From Bacteroidia bacterium (GTDB lineage Bacteria > Bacteroidota > Bacteroidia > B-17B0 > Aurantibacillaceae): a stretch of 36,053 bases of DNA. Numbering within the stretch: position 1 is the first letter of the stretch; every line of letters starts with the position of its first letter. The stretch spans positions 1-36,053 of the forward strand of contig JACMNO010000116.1 in assembly GCA_014378485.1 (NCBI GenBank). The letters are read 5' to 3'. The notes beneath the pieces were generated by a model, which was given only the letters and a program-made list of their open reading frames with translations, was not told the DNA's origin and searched no databases. Shown here in pieces: positions 1 to 8,789 of this stretch. The position numbers and the translations under genes are program-made.

Positions 1-689
1 ACATCACCGTATAAATTTAAAGTTACAATTACATCAAATATTTCGGGAGTATCGGCCATTTTTGCTGCACCAATATCGATGATCCAATGTTCATTTTCAA
101 TATTTGGATATTCTGCTGCAATTTCATCAAACACTTGATGAAATAATCCATCAGTTTGTTTCATAATATTATCTTTAGTAAAACAAGTAACTTTTTTTCT
201 GCCATATTGTTTGGCATATTCAAAGGCGTATCTCACAATTTTTTCGCAGCCTGGTCGGCTAATTACTTTTAGGCATTGTACAACTTCATCTGTTTGCTGA
301 TGTTCGATGCCAGCATACAAATCCTCTTCGTTTTCGCGTATGATAACAATATCCATATCAGGATGCTTTGTTTTAACAAAAGGATGTAAGCTCGCACATG
401 GCCGCACATTAGAATATAAGCCTAAAAACTTTCGTGTAGTAACGTTTAAGCTTTTGTAACCACCACCTTGAGGTGTAGTAATGGGTGCTTTCAAAAATAC
501 TTTATTTTTACGAATTGTTTCCCACGATTCGCTTGCAATACCAGCGGTGTTACCAGCTAAATAAACCTTTTCACCAACTTCAATTTCATCAATTTCAAGT
601 TGTGCACCTGCGGCCTTTAATATAATTAGGGTTGCGTCCATAATTTCTGGCCCTATACCATCTCCTTTTGCTACTGTAATTTTTGTCAT
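1..689 (-). CDS. icd: Isocitrate dehydrogenase, N-terminal part (C-terminus beyond the left edge)
   Basis: The reading frame opens with ATG at 689 and stays open to the window edge, giving about 229 residues. It begins MTKITVAKGDGIGPEIM, the nucleotide-binding start of the isocitrate/isopropylmalate dehydrogenase family. It continues with the substrate-loop region around ITTPQGGGYKSLNV and the conserved arginines in LYSNVRPC and IIRENEEDLYAGIEH. In this family these residues bind isocitrate and lead to the catalytic Tyr. The long spacing and the threonine-rich loop suggest NADP-dependent isocitrate dehydrogenase (TCA cycle, cytosol) rather than LeuB, but the cofactor-determining C-terminal half is not visible. 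It lies 11 bp after a gene for a small membrane protein, so it is probably the last visible gene of a three-gene transcript. 3-isopropylmalate dehydrogenase is the main alternative. Confidence 0.88.
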   Translation of the reverse strand, partial: MTKITVAKGDGIGPEIMDATLIILKAAGAQLEIDEIEVGEKVYLAGNTAGIASESWETIRKNKVFLKAPITTPQGGGYKSLNVTTRKFLGLYSNVRPCASLHPFVKTKHPDMDIVIIRENEEDLYAGIEHQQTDEVVQCLKVISRPGCEKIVRYAFEYAKQYGRKKVTCFTKDNIMKQTDGLFHQVFDEIAAEYPNIENEHWIIDIGAAKMADTPEIFDVIVTLNLYGD

Positions 690-700
690 ATTTAGTTTGT

Positions 701-949
701 TTAGTTTGAGGTTAATACTTTTTCTACGTCTGATTTATAGTTTGGTTTAGGGAACTCCTTGAATTTTTCAATCCTATTCCACACAAGGTATACTGTTAAT
801 CCGAACGAAACAATTACAAACATGATTGTAATCAATTCCAACGGTGTTTTGAAGTTTCTGTCATCTACTCCATTAGAGGGTGATAATGTTCCTGCAACAA
901 TTAATAGTATTGCTACAAACATTGCTTGAAGGTTTGTTTTTTCTTTCAT
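701..949 (-). CDS. Small two-helix membrane protein, unknown function
   Basis: This 82-residue product has two predicted membrane segments (about residues 9-24 and 38-58), separated by a short polar loop with NGVDDRNFKTP. A charged tail follows (WNRIEKFKEFPKPNYKSD). I do not recognise a family. It starts with ATG and sits 2 bp after the stop of the 95-residue gene upstream and 11 bp before the isocitrate dehydrogenase gene, so co-transcription is likely. Nothing in the sequence ties it to isocitrate metabolism. Its small size means the reading frame rests on the operon packing and the clear hydrophobic pattern. Confidence 0.6.
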   Translation of the reverse strand: MKEKTNLQAMFVAILLIVAGTLSPSNGVDDRNFKTPLELITIMFVIVSFGLTVYLVWNRIEKFKEFPKPNYKSDVEKVLTSN

Positions 950-951
950 GG

Positions 952-1239
952 CTATGATTTTTTTAGGGATAATTGCTGTTGTTGAGATTGAGAAAAGCCT
1001 CTTATTTTGATAATTAATTTAGAAGCAAAGCTTATTGGACTTAGAAAAAGAAAAACCAGAAGTTTATCACCATAGGTTAGCAAAGTAATAACTATAAAAG
1101 GCGCAAAAACTATTTCAACGTCTAAATGAAAAATATTGAAATAGTTTAAAAGTAATAAGCTTGAAGTAATAAGGCCGCCTAGTAGGACTACAAATAGACC
1201 TGATATTGTGTTAACGCTTTGATGTATTTGATTTTTCAT
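952..1239 (-). CDS. Small membrane protein, unknown function
   Basis: This 95-residue product has hydrophobic stretches at about residues 12-34, 41-56 and 58-78, and a basic, Gln/Ser-rich tail (RGFSQSQQQQLSLKKS). No family is recognised. It is the first gene of an apparent transcript that continues through the 82-residue membrane protein into isocitrate dehydrogenase. The upstream region is extremely AT-rich and holds a nested dyad (1248-1335) between this gene and the terminator of the efflux operon. Its start at ATG 1239 is the only one that keeps the first membrane segment complete. Confidence 0.6.
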   Translation of the reverse strand: MKNQIHQSVNTISGLFVVLLGGLITSSLLLLNYFNIFHLDVEIVFAPFIVITLLTYGDKLLVFLFLSPISFASKLIIKIRGFSQSQQQQLSLKKS

Positions 1240-1247
1240 ATTACAAA

Positions 1248-1335
1248 ATTGACTATATTTATTTATAAATTTTTATTTATATATTTTATATTATACATAA
1301 AATATATTTATGTATAAGGCTTGTAAATAGTCAAT
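1248..1335. repeat. Nested inverted repeats upstream of the small membrane protein operon
   Basis: The outer arms ATTGACTAT (1248-1256) and ATAGTCAAT (1327-1335) are exact reverse complements. Inside them lies a second perfect dyad, TTATACATAAA (1291-1301) and TTTATGTATAA (1307-1317), with a 5-nt centre. The segment fills the space between the start of the 95-residue gene and the efflux terminator. It could be an operator pair, or a tiny non-autonomous element with 9-bp terminal repeats. The DNA is over 85% A+T by eye, which raises the chance of accidental dyads. Confidence 0.4.
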
Positions 1336-1369
1336 AAAAAAGACGGTATAAAAATATACCGTCTTTTTT
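1336..1369. terminator. Strong bidirectional hairpin terminator after the efflux operon
   Basis: A perfect 15-bp stem (1336-1350 with 1355-1369) closes on a 4-nt AAAA loop. The GC part of the stem is GACGG/CCGTC, and an A-run on one side and a T-run on the other give a U-tract in both directions. It lies 25 bp past the stop of the outer-membrane channel gene and should end the efflux transcript. It also insulates the operon that starts at 1239. Confidence 0.9.
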
Positions 1370-1393
1370 ATTGATTTAATTTATGATTTATAA

Positions 1394-2845
1394 TTACCGC
1401 CAGCCACCACCAAGTGCTTTATAAATATTAATCATCGCATTCATTTGTTGTTTTTTTGTTTCAACTAGTTCTATTTTTGATTCTAAGGCATCTCGTTGGG
1501 TTAATAATACTTCCATATAATCTGCTCTGGCCGATTTGAATAAAGTATTAGAAATATCGATTGACAGTGTTAGGGCCTCTACCTGTTTGTTTTTCAAGTC
1601 ATAGCTTTTTTTCAAATTGGCAATATTAGATAGTTGGTTCACTACCTCTATGTGTGCCCTTAAAATAGCACGTTCATAATTATAAACTGCTTGAACTTGT
1701 TTAGAATTAGCAGAATAGAAATTTGCTTTAATCGCATTTCTATTAATTAAAGGTGCCATTAAATTTCCTGCTAGACTATACAGCAACGATTGAGGTGTTT
1801 GTATTAAATACTGAGGATTAAATGCGCGATAACCTGCGCCAGCAGTAATTATAAACGACGGATAAAACTCTGCCTTAGCAACTCTTACATCTAATTTAGC
1901 AACTCTTAAAGTTTGTTCTGCTTGTTTTATATCACTACGGTTTGATAATAACTGCGATGGAATACCTGAATGAATGGTATCAATGGCTATGTCGATAAAT
2001 CCATTTGAGTTTCTTGCAACTGTTTGAGGAAATCTACCTACCAAAAAATTAATACGGTTTTCAGTTTCTGTTATTTGTTGCATGATGTAATACTGACGAC
2101 TTTCGGTTTTTAGCACCTCAGCTTCAAATCTCCGCACAGCTAATTCCGTTACTCTAGCCGATTGCTTTTCAAGTTTTACAATTTCAAGTGAGCTTTTATA
2201 TAATTCGATATTCTTTTTTAAAATATCTAATTGATTATCTAAGGCAATTAATTCGTAATATGAATTAGCAATCTCAGAAATCAAATGAGTTACCATAAAA
2301 TTTTTGCCGTCTACACTAGATAGGTATTTGTAAAAAGCTGATTTTTTAGCATTTCGTAATTTTTTCCAAATATCTATCTCCCATGATACATTAATACCTA
2401 AGGCATAATTTTGCAAAGGATCAGGGAAAGCTTTGCCCGGCATAATTTCGTTAGTCGCATCACTAGCACCTTGGCTTGTGTATCTACCAACCTTTTCTAC
2501 ACCAGCACCCAAACCCGCATTCATAAAGGGCAAAAACGCACCGCGACGGGCTCTGACTTCGTTTTTAGAAATTTGTATTTCTTGTAATACAATGTTTAGC
2601 TCCTGATTTTTTTTCAAAGCCGAATCAATTAATGCAGCCAGTTTCGCATCTTTAAAAAAATTCTTCCATTGTGTATTAGCAGTATTTATACTATCCATTG
2701 TAGTAGTATAACTAGTTGGAACTACTTTCTTCTCTGTTTTATTAACTATGGCTAAATTTTTACAAGCCAATAATGTTAATGATATGCAGGCATATCCTGC
2801 ATATCTGTATAGTGTATGTTTAATGTTCATTATCTTCATTGTCAT
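1394..2845 (-). CDS. TolC/NodT-type outer-membrane efflux lipoprotein
   Basis: The 483-residue product is the outer-membrane channel of an RND tripartite pump. It has a lipoprotein signal with lipobox LLAC (Cys about 28), then two outer-membrane-efflux repeats rich in coiled-coil helices (for example about residues 195-265 and 395-470). The C-terminal ALGGGW motif is typical of NodT-family channels. The length fits the family. ATG codons at 2845, 2839 and 2830 are all possible starts, and all overlap the end of the pump gene (stop at 2820-2822), so translation is probably coupled. It is the last gene of the adaptor-pump-channel operon and is followed by the hairpin at 1336-1369. Confidence 0.93.
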   Translation of the reverse strand: MTMKIMNIKHTLYRYAGYACISLTLLACKNLAIVNKTEKKVVPTSYTTTMDSINTANTQWKNFFKDAKLAALIDSALKKNQELNIVLQEIQISKNEVRARRGAFLPFMNAGLGAGVEKVGRYTSQGASDATNEIMPGKAFPDPLQNYALGINVSWEIDIWKKLRNAKKSAFYKYLSSVDGKNFMVTHLISEIANSYYELIALDNQLDILKKNIELYKSSLEIVKLEKQSARVTELAVRRFEAEVLKTESRQYYIMQQITETENRINFLVGRFPQTVARNSNGFIDIAIDTIHSGIPSQLLSNRSDIKQAEQTLRVAKLDVRVAKAEFYPSFIITAGAGYRAFNPQYLIQTPQSLLYSLAGNLMAPLINRNAIKANFYSANSKQVQAVYNYERAILRAHIEVVNQLSNIANLKKSYDLKNKQVEALTLSIDISNTLFKSARADYMEVLLTQRDALESKIELVETKKQQMNAMINIYKALGGGWR

Positions 2846-5800
2846 TAGGTTGAGGAAAATCGTCCATTTTGTGAACTAAATCTTCAGTTAAAGAACTATC
2901 TTCTTCGTTTTTAATTAATTTTCTACCTTCGGCTATAGACCCAAAAATATAGTATAACCCAGGAACAATAATTACTCCGAATATTGTTCCAAAGAGCATA
3001 CCTCCCAAAGCTGAAGCACCTATAGTTCTATTGCCAATGGCACCAGCACCATGCGCAAGCACTAAAGGAATTAACCCGGCAATAAAAGCAAAAGACGTCA
3101 TAAGAATTGGTCTGAAACGAACTCTTGCTCCTTCAATTGCCGCTTCAAGAACAGTAGCGCCTTCTCGATGTTTTTGCACAGCAAACTCTACAATTAATAC
3201 GGCATTTTTACCTAATAAACCTACCAACATCACAAGTCCTACTTGCGCATAAATATCATTAGCTAAGCCAAACCCTTTTATTAATAAAAATGAACCAAAA
3301 ATTCCTGCCGGTAATGAAAGTATTACTGATAACGGAATAATGAAACTTTCGTATTGTGCGGCAAGAACGAAATACACAAACACCAATACAATTAGAAATA
3401 TATATACTGCTTCATTTCCTCGTCTGGTTTCATCATAGGAAAGTGCCGCCCAATCTATATCATACCCATGAGGTAATGTTTTTGCAGCCACCTCTTTAAC
3501 TGCCGCAATGGCTTCACCACTGCTGTATCCTGGAGCAGGACCACCTCTTATAGCCGCAGTATTGTACATATTGTAACGATTAATTTCATTAGCACCTTGT
3601 TTCTTTTTTATTTTCATAAAGGCCGAAAAAGGAACCATTTCATCTCGATTATTTTTCACGTACAACTTCATCACATCAGATGGAAGCCTTCTGTACTCGG
3701 GTGCCGCTTGAACAAATACTTTGAAAAAACGTTGATATTTTATAAAACCAAGTTCATAGGTACTTCCAACAAAAATGGATAAAGTATTCATGGCATTACC
3801 AATTGAAACTCCTTTTTGCATTGCGGCTTGGTTATCAATCTCAATTTCATATTGCGGATAATTAGCACTAAAAAAAGTAAATAATCCTGTTAGCTCTTTA
3901 CGCTCTTTCATCTCACTAATAAAATCATTTGTTACTTTTTCAAGTTGCTTGTAATCGCCACTATTGGTTTTATCTAATAACTGCAAAGCAAATCCACCAG
4001 CAGCTCCAAATCCGGGCACTGCAGGCGGATCAAAAAACTCAATTGTTGCACCTGGAATTGATTTCGCTTTTTCTTCCAATTCAAGAATAATTTCGCTTAC
4101 GGTATGTTTACGGTCATTCCATGGTTTAAGATTAATTAAACAGGTTCCTGCATTAGATCCCCTTCCTTCGGTTAATACTTCGTAGCCCGCAATAGAGGAA
4201 ACCGATTTTACGCCATCCACTTCATTAATTACTTTAACTAATTTATTTGATAAATCATTCGTTCTTTCTAGTGTTGAACCAGGAGGTGTTTGAATAATGG
4301 CGTATAACATTCCTTGATCTTCGCTTGGAATAAAACCAGAAGGAAGATCATTACTAATTACTAATATTCCAATAGAAAAAGCTGCGAATAAGCCAAAGGT
4401 TACGAGTTTGCGATGTGCTATTAATCTTAACAACCAAACGTATTTTCCCGTTAGTTTTTCAAACCCTCTGTTAAAGCTATCTAAAAATCGGTTCATCCAA
4501 GTTTTTTTTCTTGGTTGACCATGGTTATTTTTTAAAATCATAGCGCATAATACAGGTGTTACTGTAAGTGCTACGATACCTGAAAGCACAATAGAAGACG
4601 CCATTGTAATAGAGAACTGACGATAAAATGTACCAACTGGACCAGTCATAAATGAAACTGGAACAAATACAGCTACCATTAATAAAGTAATGGCGATAAC
4701 GGCGCCACTAATTTCACCAATTACTTTTCGCACAGCGTTATATGGAGAGAGGTGTTCCTCTTCCATTTTAGCATGTACTGCCTCGACGACGACAATTGCA
4801 TCATCCACCACAATACCAATTGCTAATACAAGGGCAAATAATGTAACCATGTTAATGGTAAGCCCAAAGAGTTGCATACAAAAGAATGCACCAATTAATG
4901 ATATAGGAACCGCTAATGTTGGGATTAATGTAGAACGCCAATCTCCTAAAAAAATAAATACAACGAGTGCAACCAGTATAAAAGCATCTCTTAAGGTGTG
5001 CATGACATTTTCTATCGAGGCATCTAAGAAATTTGAAACGTCGTAACTGATTTCATAATCCATTCCTGGAGGAAATGTTTTTTTTAATTCGTCTAATTTC
5101 TCTTTTACCTTTTCAATTACTTCGCTTGCATTACTGCCATATGTTTGTTTTAAAACCAATGCTGCCGATGGATTTCCATTCATACTAGAATAAATATCAT
5201 AGTATTCACTACCTAACGCAACGGTGGCAATATCTTTCAATCGAAGATTTTCGCCTTTTGGATTTGGTTTAATAATTACATTTTCATACTGTTTTGGATC
5301 ATTAAACCGGTCATTATATGTTAAAACATATTCTAAGGCTTCAGCTTGTTTGCTATCACCTCTACCAATTCGTCCTGGTTTCCCAATAATACTTTGATCA
5401 CTTAAAGCTTCCATCACTTCATCAGGAGAAATATTATAAGCCCGCATCCGATCAGGGTTTAACCAAATACGCATAGCATACTGACGGCTTCCTAAAATTC
5501 TCACTTGACCAATTCCATTAATACGTTGTAATTCAGGCACCATATTTACACCAGCATAATTAAATAAGAATTTCATATTTGCATTCTTATCTTTACTATA
5601 AAGGTTTATGTACATTAACATACTTGGTATTACCGGTGTAATCACCACGCCTTCTCGCTGAACAAGTGTTGGCAGCCTGTTAGTTACTTGCTGCACACGA
5701 TTAGATACTTGAACCAAAGCTTGATTAATATCAGTGCCTGGATTAAATACTACTTGAATATTTGCTTCACCGGCGCTGGTTGCATCAGAGGTCATATAAC

Positions 5801-6026
5801 GCATTCCCCAGGCACCGTTAATTGATTGTTCTAATGGAATGATAACTGATTCTGCCAATGATTTTGCACTGGCACCTGGATAAGAAGCAGATACCATTAC
5901 TACTGGAGGAGCAACTTCAGGAAATTGTGAGGTGGGTAAGGTTTTTATTGCCAGCGTACCCATAAATAAAATAACAAGCGAAATAACGATTGCAAGTACT
6001 GGTCTTTGAATAAATTTGCTAAACAT
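2820..6026 (-). CDS. RND multidrug efflux pump, AcrB/MexB (HAE1) family
   Basis: The 1068-residue inner-membrane proton antiporter has the usual AcrB length and layout. A first helix near residues 10-30 is followed by a large periplasmic porter domain starting FPEVAPPVV. A helix block around residues 340-500 contains the proton-relay pair in GIVVDDAIVV, then comes a second porter domain and the C-terminal helices. The partner lysine is seen in LVGLLGKNAVLIVEF (about residue 950). The glycine/proline-rich switch-loop region FFDPPAVPGFGAAGG is also present. It sits 23 bp after the adaptor gene and overlaps the channel gene. Export of hydrophobic or amphiphilic compounds is inferred from the family; the substrate cannot be read from sequence. 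The polar Asp/Asn-rich C-terminal tail is cytoplasmic. Confidence 0.96.
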   Translation of the reverse strand: MFSKFIQRPVLAIVISLVILFMGTLAIKTLPTSQFPEVAPPVVMVSASYPGASAKSLAESVIIPLEQSINGAWGMRYMTSDATSAGEANIQVVFNPGTDINQALVQVSNRVQQVTNRLPTLVQREGVVITPVIPSMLMYINLYSKDKNANMKFLFNYAGVNMVPELQRINGIGQVRILGSRQYAMRIWLNPDRMRAYNISPDEVMEALSDQSIIGKPGRIGRGDSKQAEALEYVLTYNDRFNDPKQYENVIIKPNPKGENLRLKDIATVALGSEYYDIYSSMNGNPSAALVLKQTYGSNASEVIEKVKEKLDELKKTFPPGMDYEISYDVSNFLDASIENVMHTLRDAFILVALVVFIFLGDWRSTLIPTLAVPISLIGAFFCMQLFGLTINMVTLFALVLAIGIVVDDAIVVVEAVHAKMEEEHLSPYNAVRKVIGEISGAVIAITLLMVAVFVPVSFMTGPVGTFYRQFSITMASSIVLSGIVALTVTPVLCAMILKNNHGQPRKKTWMNRFLDSFNRGFEKLTGKYVWLLRLIAHRKLVTFGLFAAFSIGILVISNDLPSGFIPSEDQGMLYAIIQTPPGSTLERTNDLSNKLVKVINEVDGVKSVSSIAGYEVLTEGRGSNAGTCLINLKPWNDRKHTVSEIILELEEKAKSIPGATIEFFDPPAVPGFGAAGGFALQLLDKTNSGDYKQLEKVTNDFISEMKERKELTGLFTFFSANYPQYEIEIDNQAAMQKGVSIGNAMNTLSIFVGSTYELGFIKYQRFFKVFVQAAPEYRRLPSDVMKLYVKNNRDEMVPFSAFMKIKKKQGANEINRYNMYNTAAIRGGPAPGYSSGEAIAAVKEVAAKTLPHGYDIDWAALSYDETRRGNEAVYIFLIVLVFVYFVLAAQYESFIIPLSVILSLPAGIFGSFLLIKGFGLANDIYAQVGLVMLVGLLGKNAVLIVEFAVQKHREGATVLEAAIEGARVRFRPILMTSFAFIAGLIPLVLAHGAGAIGNRTIGASALGGMLFGTIFGVIIVPGLYYIFGSIAEGRKLIKNEEDSSLTEDLVHKMDDFPQPNDNEDNEH

Positions 6027-6049
6027 TTTTTTTGTTTTTAATATAAATA

Positions 6050-7132
6050 TTACTCAACATAAACTTTTAATTTCGGAAGCACTGTTTTAGGACTTTCGTA
6101 TTCATATTCAATTTTGTCATTTTCTTTTACTTTTCTTATACCTTCTAATAATATACGTTCATTTTCTTTTAACCCATTTTTTATGATATACAAATCAGGC
6201 ATTTCGGAAGCAATTGTAATTTCTCTGGAGTGAACCACGTTGTTTTTATCTACCACAAAAACATATTTTTTTTCTAAAACTTCATAAGTTGCTTTTTGAG
6301 GGATTATGATAGCATTTTTAAGAGGCAAAGTCATTTCAATATTTCCAGTCTCGCCGTGTCTTAATAATTTTTTCGGATTTGGAAAAGTTGCTCTAAAAGC
6401 AATGTTCCCTGTTTCGTTATTAAAATCGGCTTCGATGGCTTTTACAACACCCGGATATTCGAACAGTTGATTATTGGCCATTAAAAGATTTACTTTAAGC
6501 AAATTTTCTTCAGTTGTATTTGCTTTGTAATTTAAATATTCGGATTCTGGTACGTTAAAATAAACCCACATTTCGCTGTTATCAGAGAGTGTTGAAAGTA
6601 ATGCTCCTTCATCTACTAAACTTCCAAGCCTTACCTGAAACTTATCCATAATACCATCAAATGGTGCTTTTACTTGTGTAAAACCTAAATGAACTTGAGC
6701 AAGCGACACTTCAGCATTGGCTTTATCTAATTTAGCTTTTGCCATTGCTAATTCATTTTGAGAAACAACTTTGGTATCAGCTAATGATTTTGTGTTTTTG
6801 TATTCAATTTCTACAAAATCTGCTTCCGCTTGTGCTTTTTGAAGTTCTGCTTGGTAAAGCAAAGGCATTATTTGAAACATAAGTTGCCCTTTTTTTACAA
6901 ATTGCCCCTCATCTACAAATATATTTTGTAAGTATCCTCTTTCTAAAGCCCTTAACTCAATATGGCTAACGGCTTGTATTTGACACACATATTCTCTGGT
7001 AATGGTTGTGTCGGTTTTTAAAGGGCTTGTTACTAAAAAATTAGTTTCTTCTTCTTTAATTTCTTTTTTTGAATTACAACTTGTATGGCCCAGCGCTAGG
7101 CATAAACTTATACTTATTAGAGTTTTTCTCAT
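6050..7132 (-). CDS. RND efflux periplasmic adaptor (AcrA/MexA family)
   Basis: This 360-residue membrane fusion protein joins the pump to the channel in the periplasm. The N-terminus is a lipoprotein-like signal ending HTSC, with Cys about residue 19. It then shows a barrel-sandwich/lipoyl half (IELRALERGYLQNIFVDEGQ), a coiled-coil hairpin (about residues 90-150, LYQAELQKAQAEADF onwards), the second lipoyl half (VKAPFDGIMDKFQVRLGSLV), and beta-barrel and membrane-proximal domains. It is the first gene of the operon, with the pump 23 bp downstream. The upstream 110 bp carries a GTTGC/GCAAC dyad that could be a regulator site. No TetR-type repressor is adjacent; the nearest regulator is the LysR gene at 7751. 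Confidence 0.94.
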   Translation of the reverse strand: MRKTLISISLCLALGHTSCNSKKEIKEEETNFLVTSPLKTDTTITREYVCQIQAVSHIELRALERGYLQNIFVDEGQFVKKGQLMFQIMPLLYQAELQKAQAEADFVEIEYKNTKSLADTKVVSQNELAMAKAKLDKANAEVSLAQVHLGFTQVKAPFDGIMDKFQVRLGSLVDEGALLSTLSDNSEMWVYFNVPESEYLNYKANTTEENLLKVNLLMANNQLFEYPGVVKAIEADFNNETGNIAFRATFPNPKKLLRHGETGNIEMTLPLKNAIIIPQKATYEVLEKKYVFVVDKNNVVHSREITIASEMPDLYIIKNGLKENERILLEGIRKVKENDKIEYEYESPKTVLPKLKVYVE

Positions 7133-7200
7133 AATAGTTTTTTTTTAATAAAATGGTGTTAATTTTATAATAGTGAGCGCTATGATGTATCACTAAAATT

Positions 7201-7222
7201 TTGTTGCAAAAATTGGCAACAA
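7201..7222. promoter_or_regulatory. Inverted repeat upstream of the efflux operon, possible operator
   Basis: TTGTTGC (7201-7207) and GCAACAA (7216-7222) form a perfect 7-bp dyad around an 8-nt centre, about 70 bp before the adaptor gene start. Spacing and position fit a dimeric regulator site. No promoter matching the Bacteroidota consensus is clear here, so the role is inferred from the dyad alone. Confidence 0.4.
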
Positions 7223-7242
7223 GTGCCAAAGAAAAGTTAGTA

Positions 7243-7608
7243 TTATATTCTAAAATTTCTTACAGCTGTATAGATGGGCAATCCGTAAAAGCGGTACCAA
7301 TTACAATTGGTATACCTAGAAGAAGTTAAGTTGTATTTGTTATTACGAAAAGAGAAATTAAAATTTGAATTTTTAATCAGTAAATATGCCGATTGTAATT
7401 CGTTTTCGTCACAATCATCCTCCAGTTCGGCTAAAGTATAAAGTGAATTAAAATCAGAGTTGGATAAAGGAGTTTTGTCAGATGAATAAACTTTTTCAAT
7501 CTTCAAATCATTTTTATTGGGATAACTAATTCTATCACAATTCTTTACAAAAATAAGTGCAAAAATTGCTATAAGTAACGTTGATTTATAAAGAATTAGT
7601 ATTTTCAC
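7243..7608 (-). CDS. Small putative secreted or membrane-anchored protein, unknown
   Basis: A 121-residue frame starts with GTG at 7608; there is no upstream or nearby in-frame ATG. Residues 6-22 are hydrophobic like a signal peptide or anchor. The remainder is polar and Asn/Ser/Tyr-rich, with an acidic patch (ELEDDCDENELQ) and three Cys in the mature part. No family is recognised. It lies between the efflux operon and the LysR gene, transcribed divergently from the latter with 142 bp between starts. The weak start and lack of a recognisable domain make it a moderate-confidence gene. Confidence 0.5.
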   Translation of the reverse strand: MKILILYKSTLLIAIFALIFVKNCDRISYPNKNDLKIEKVYSSDKTPLSNSDFNSLYTLAELEDDCDENELQSAYLLIKNSNFNFSFRNNKYNLTSSRYTNCNWYRFYGLPIYTAVRNFRI

Positions 7609-7718
7609 TCAGCAAATTTATTTCTAATTTATTTTAATAAATGTTAAAAAAATAAAAATTATTTTAAAACTATCATAATAGCACTCAAAACTACTGCAAT
7701 AAAAATATAATTAATATT

Positions 7719-7726
7719 TATATTTG
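7719..7726 (+). promoter_or_regulatory. TAnnTTTG box upstream of the LysR gene
   Basis: TATATTTG at 7719-7726 matches the -7 element used by the main sigma factor of Bacteroidota and would place the start of transcription about 18 bp before the ATG at 7751. No convincing TTTG box is visible at the expected upstream distance, so this is a half-supported promoter. Confidence 0.4.
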
Positions 7727-7750
7727 TTATCCGTAACATAAATATTATTT

Positions 7751-8686
7751 ATGCATTATACATTACACCAACTACAAGTATTTTCTAAAGTGGTACAGTT
7801 AAAAAGTATAACTAAAGCTTCAGAAGAATTGCACATGACCCAACCAGCTGTTTCGATTCAATTAAAAAACTTTCAAGATCAATTTGAAATACCTTTAACA
7901 GAGGTTGTTGGGAGGCAGTTGTATGTGACCGATTTTGGAATGGAGGTGTACAAAATGTCTGAACGTGTAATAAGTGAAGTTGCTGCCATCACTCATAAAA
8001 CAATGGCTTTTAAGGGTCATTTAACAGGCCGCTTAATTCTTTCGATAGTATCTACTGGTAAGTATGTGATGCCGTTTTTTTTGACAGATTTCATAAAGCT
8101 CAATGAAGGAGTAGATTTGATAATGGATGTTACAAACAAGTCCCGAGTTATAGATAGTCTTCAAAATAATGTAGTTGATTTTGCTTTAGTATCTGTTTTA
8201 CCTAAAGGGTTGAAGGTAAATGATGAAGTGCTGTTAGAAAATGAGCTATATGTTATTGGTAATAAAACCGAAAAAAGGTTTACGAAACCTATTATTAAGA
8301 GTGAAATTAATAAAATGCCATTAATTTTTAGAGAAGAGGGTTCGGGGACTCGATTTGTAATGGAGCAATATTTTAAAAAACATAATATTCACGTAAGAAA
8401 AAAAATGGAATTAACATCCAATGAAGCTGTAAAGCAAGCGGTAATTGCCGGGCTCGGAAATTCAGTGATGCCCCTTATTGGTATCCGAAATGAGTTGTTA
8501 AATGGAGATCTAAGAATTATACCGGCTGTCGGATTCCCAATAAAGTCAAAATGGCATCTAATATGGCTGAAAGAAAAAAAACTGTCTCCGGTAGCGAGTG
8601 CCTACATTCAATATATTCAGAAAAACAAAGAAATGGTTTTAAAAGAACATTTTTCGTGGATCAATAAAATACCAAGCAAAAAATAA
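7751..8686 (+). CDS. LysR-family transcriptional regulator
   Basis: The 311-residue product has the LysR winged helix-turn-helix at residues 1-60 (LHQLQVFSKVVQLKSITKA then LHMTQPAVSIQLKNF). A linker helix follows, then a periplasmic-binding-protein-like effector domain from about residue 90 to 300. The segment FREEGSGTRFVMEQYF and the hinge AVIAGLGNSVMPL resemble the CbbR/CysB/GltC branch. It is transcribed away from the 121-residue gene and from the efflux operon. LysR regulators often control a divergent neighbour, so the 121-residue gene or the pump are candidate targets; this is inference only. The effector is unknown. Confidence 0.92.
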   Translation: MHYTLHQLQVFSKVVQLKSITKASEELHMTQPAVSIQLKNFQDQFEIPLTEVVGRQLYVTDFGMEVYKMSERVISEVAAITHKTMAFKGHLTGRLILSIVSTGKYVMPFFLTDFIKLNEGVDLIMDVTNKSRVIDSLQNNVVDFALVSVLPKGLKVNDEVLLENELYVIGNKTEKRFTKPIIKSEINKMPLIFREEGSGTRFVMEQYFKKHNIHVRKKMELTSNEAVKQAVIAGLGNSVMPLIGIRNELLNGDLRIIPAVGFPIKSKWHLIWLKEKKLSPVASAYIQYIQKNKEMVLKEHFSWINKIPSKK

Positions 8687-8789
8687 ATCTGCTATAAATT
8701 AGTTTAGTTAGACTTGTTATCAAGTAAAGCAAAGACACGAAATACAGCTAAAAGATGCTGTTCCTATGCCTAAAAATGGTATTTATTTA

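Noticed and set aside
4690..5046. Plus-strand open frame inside the efflux pump gene
   Set aside because: Antisense shadow of a strongly conserved AcrB-family coding region; the same applies to the other plus-strand frames at 3031-4185.
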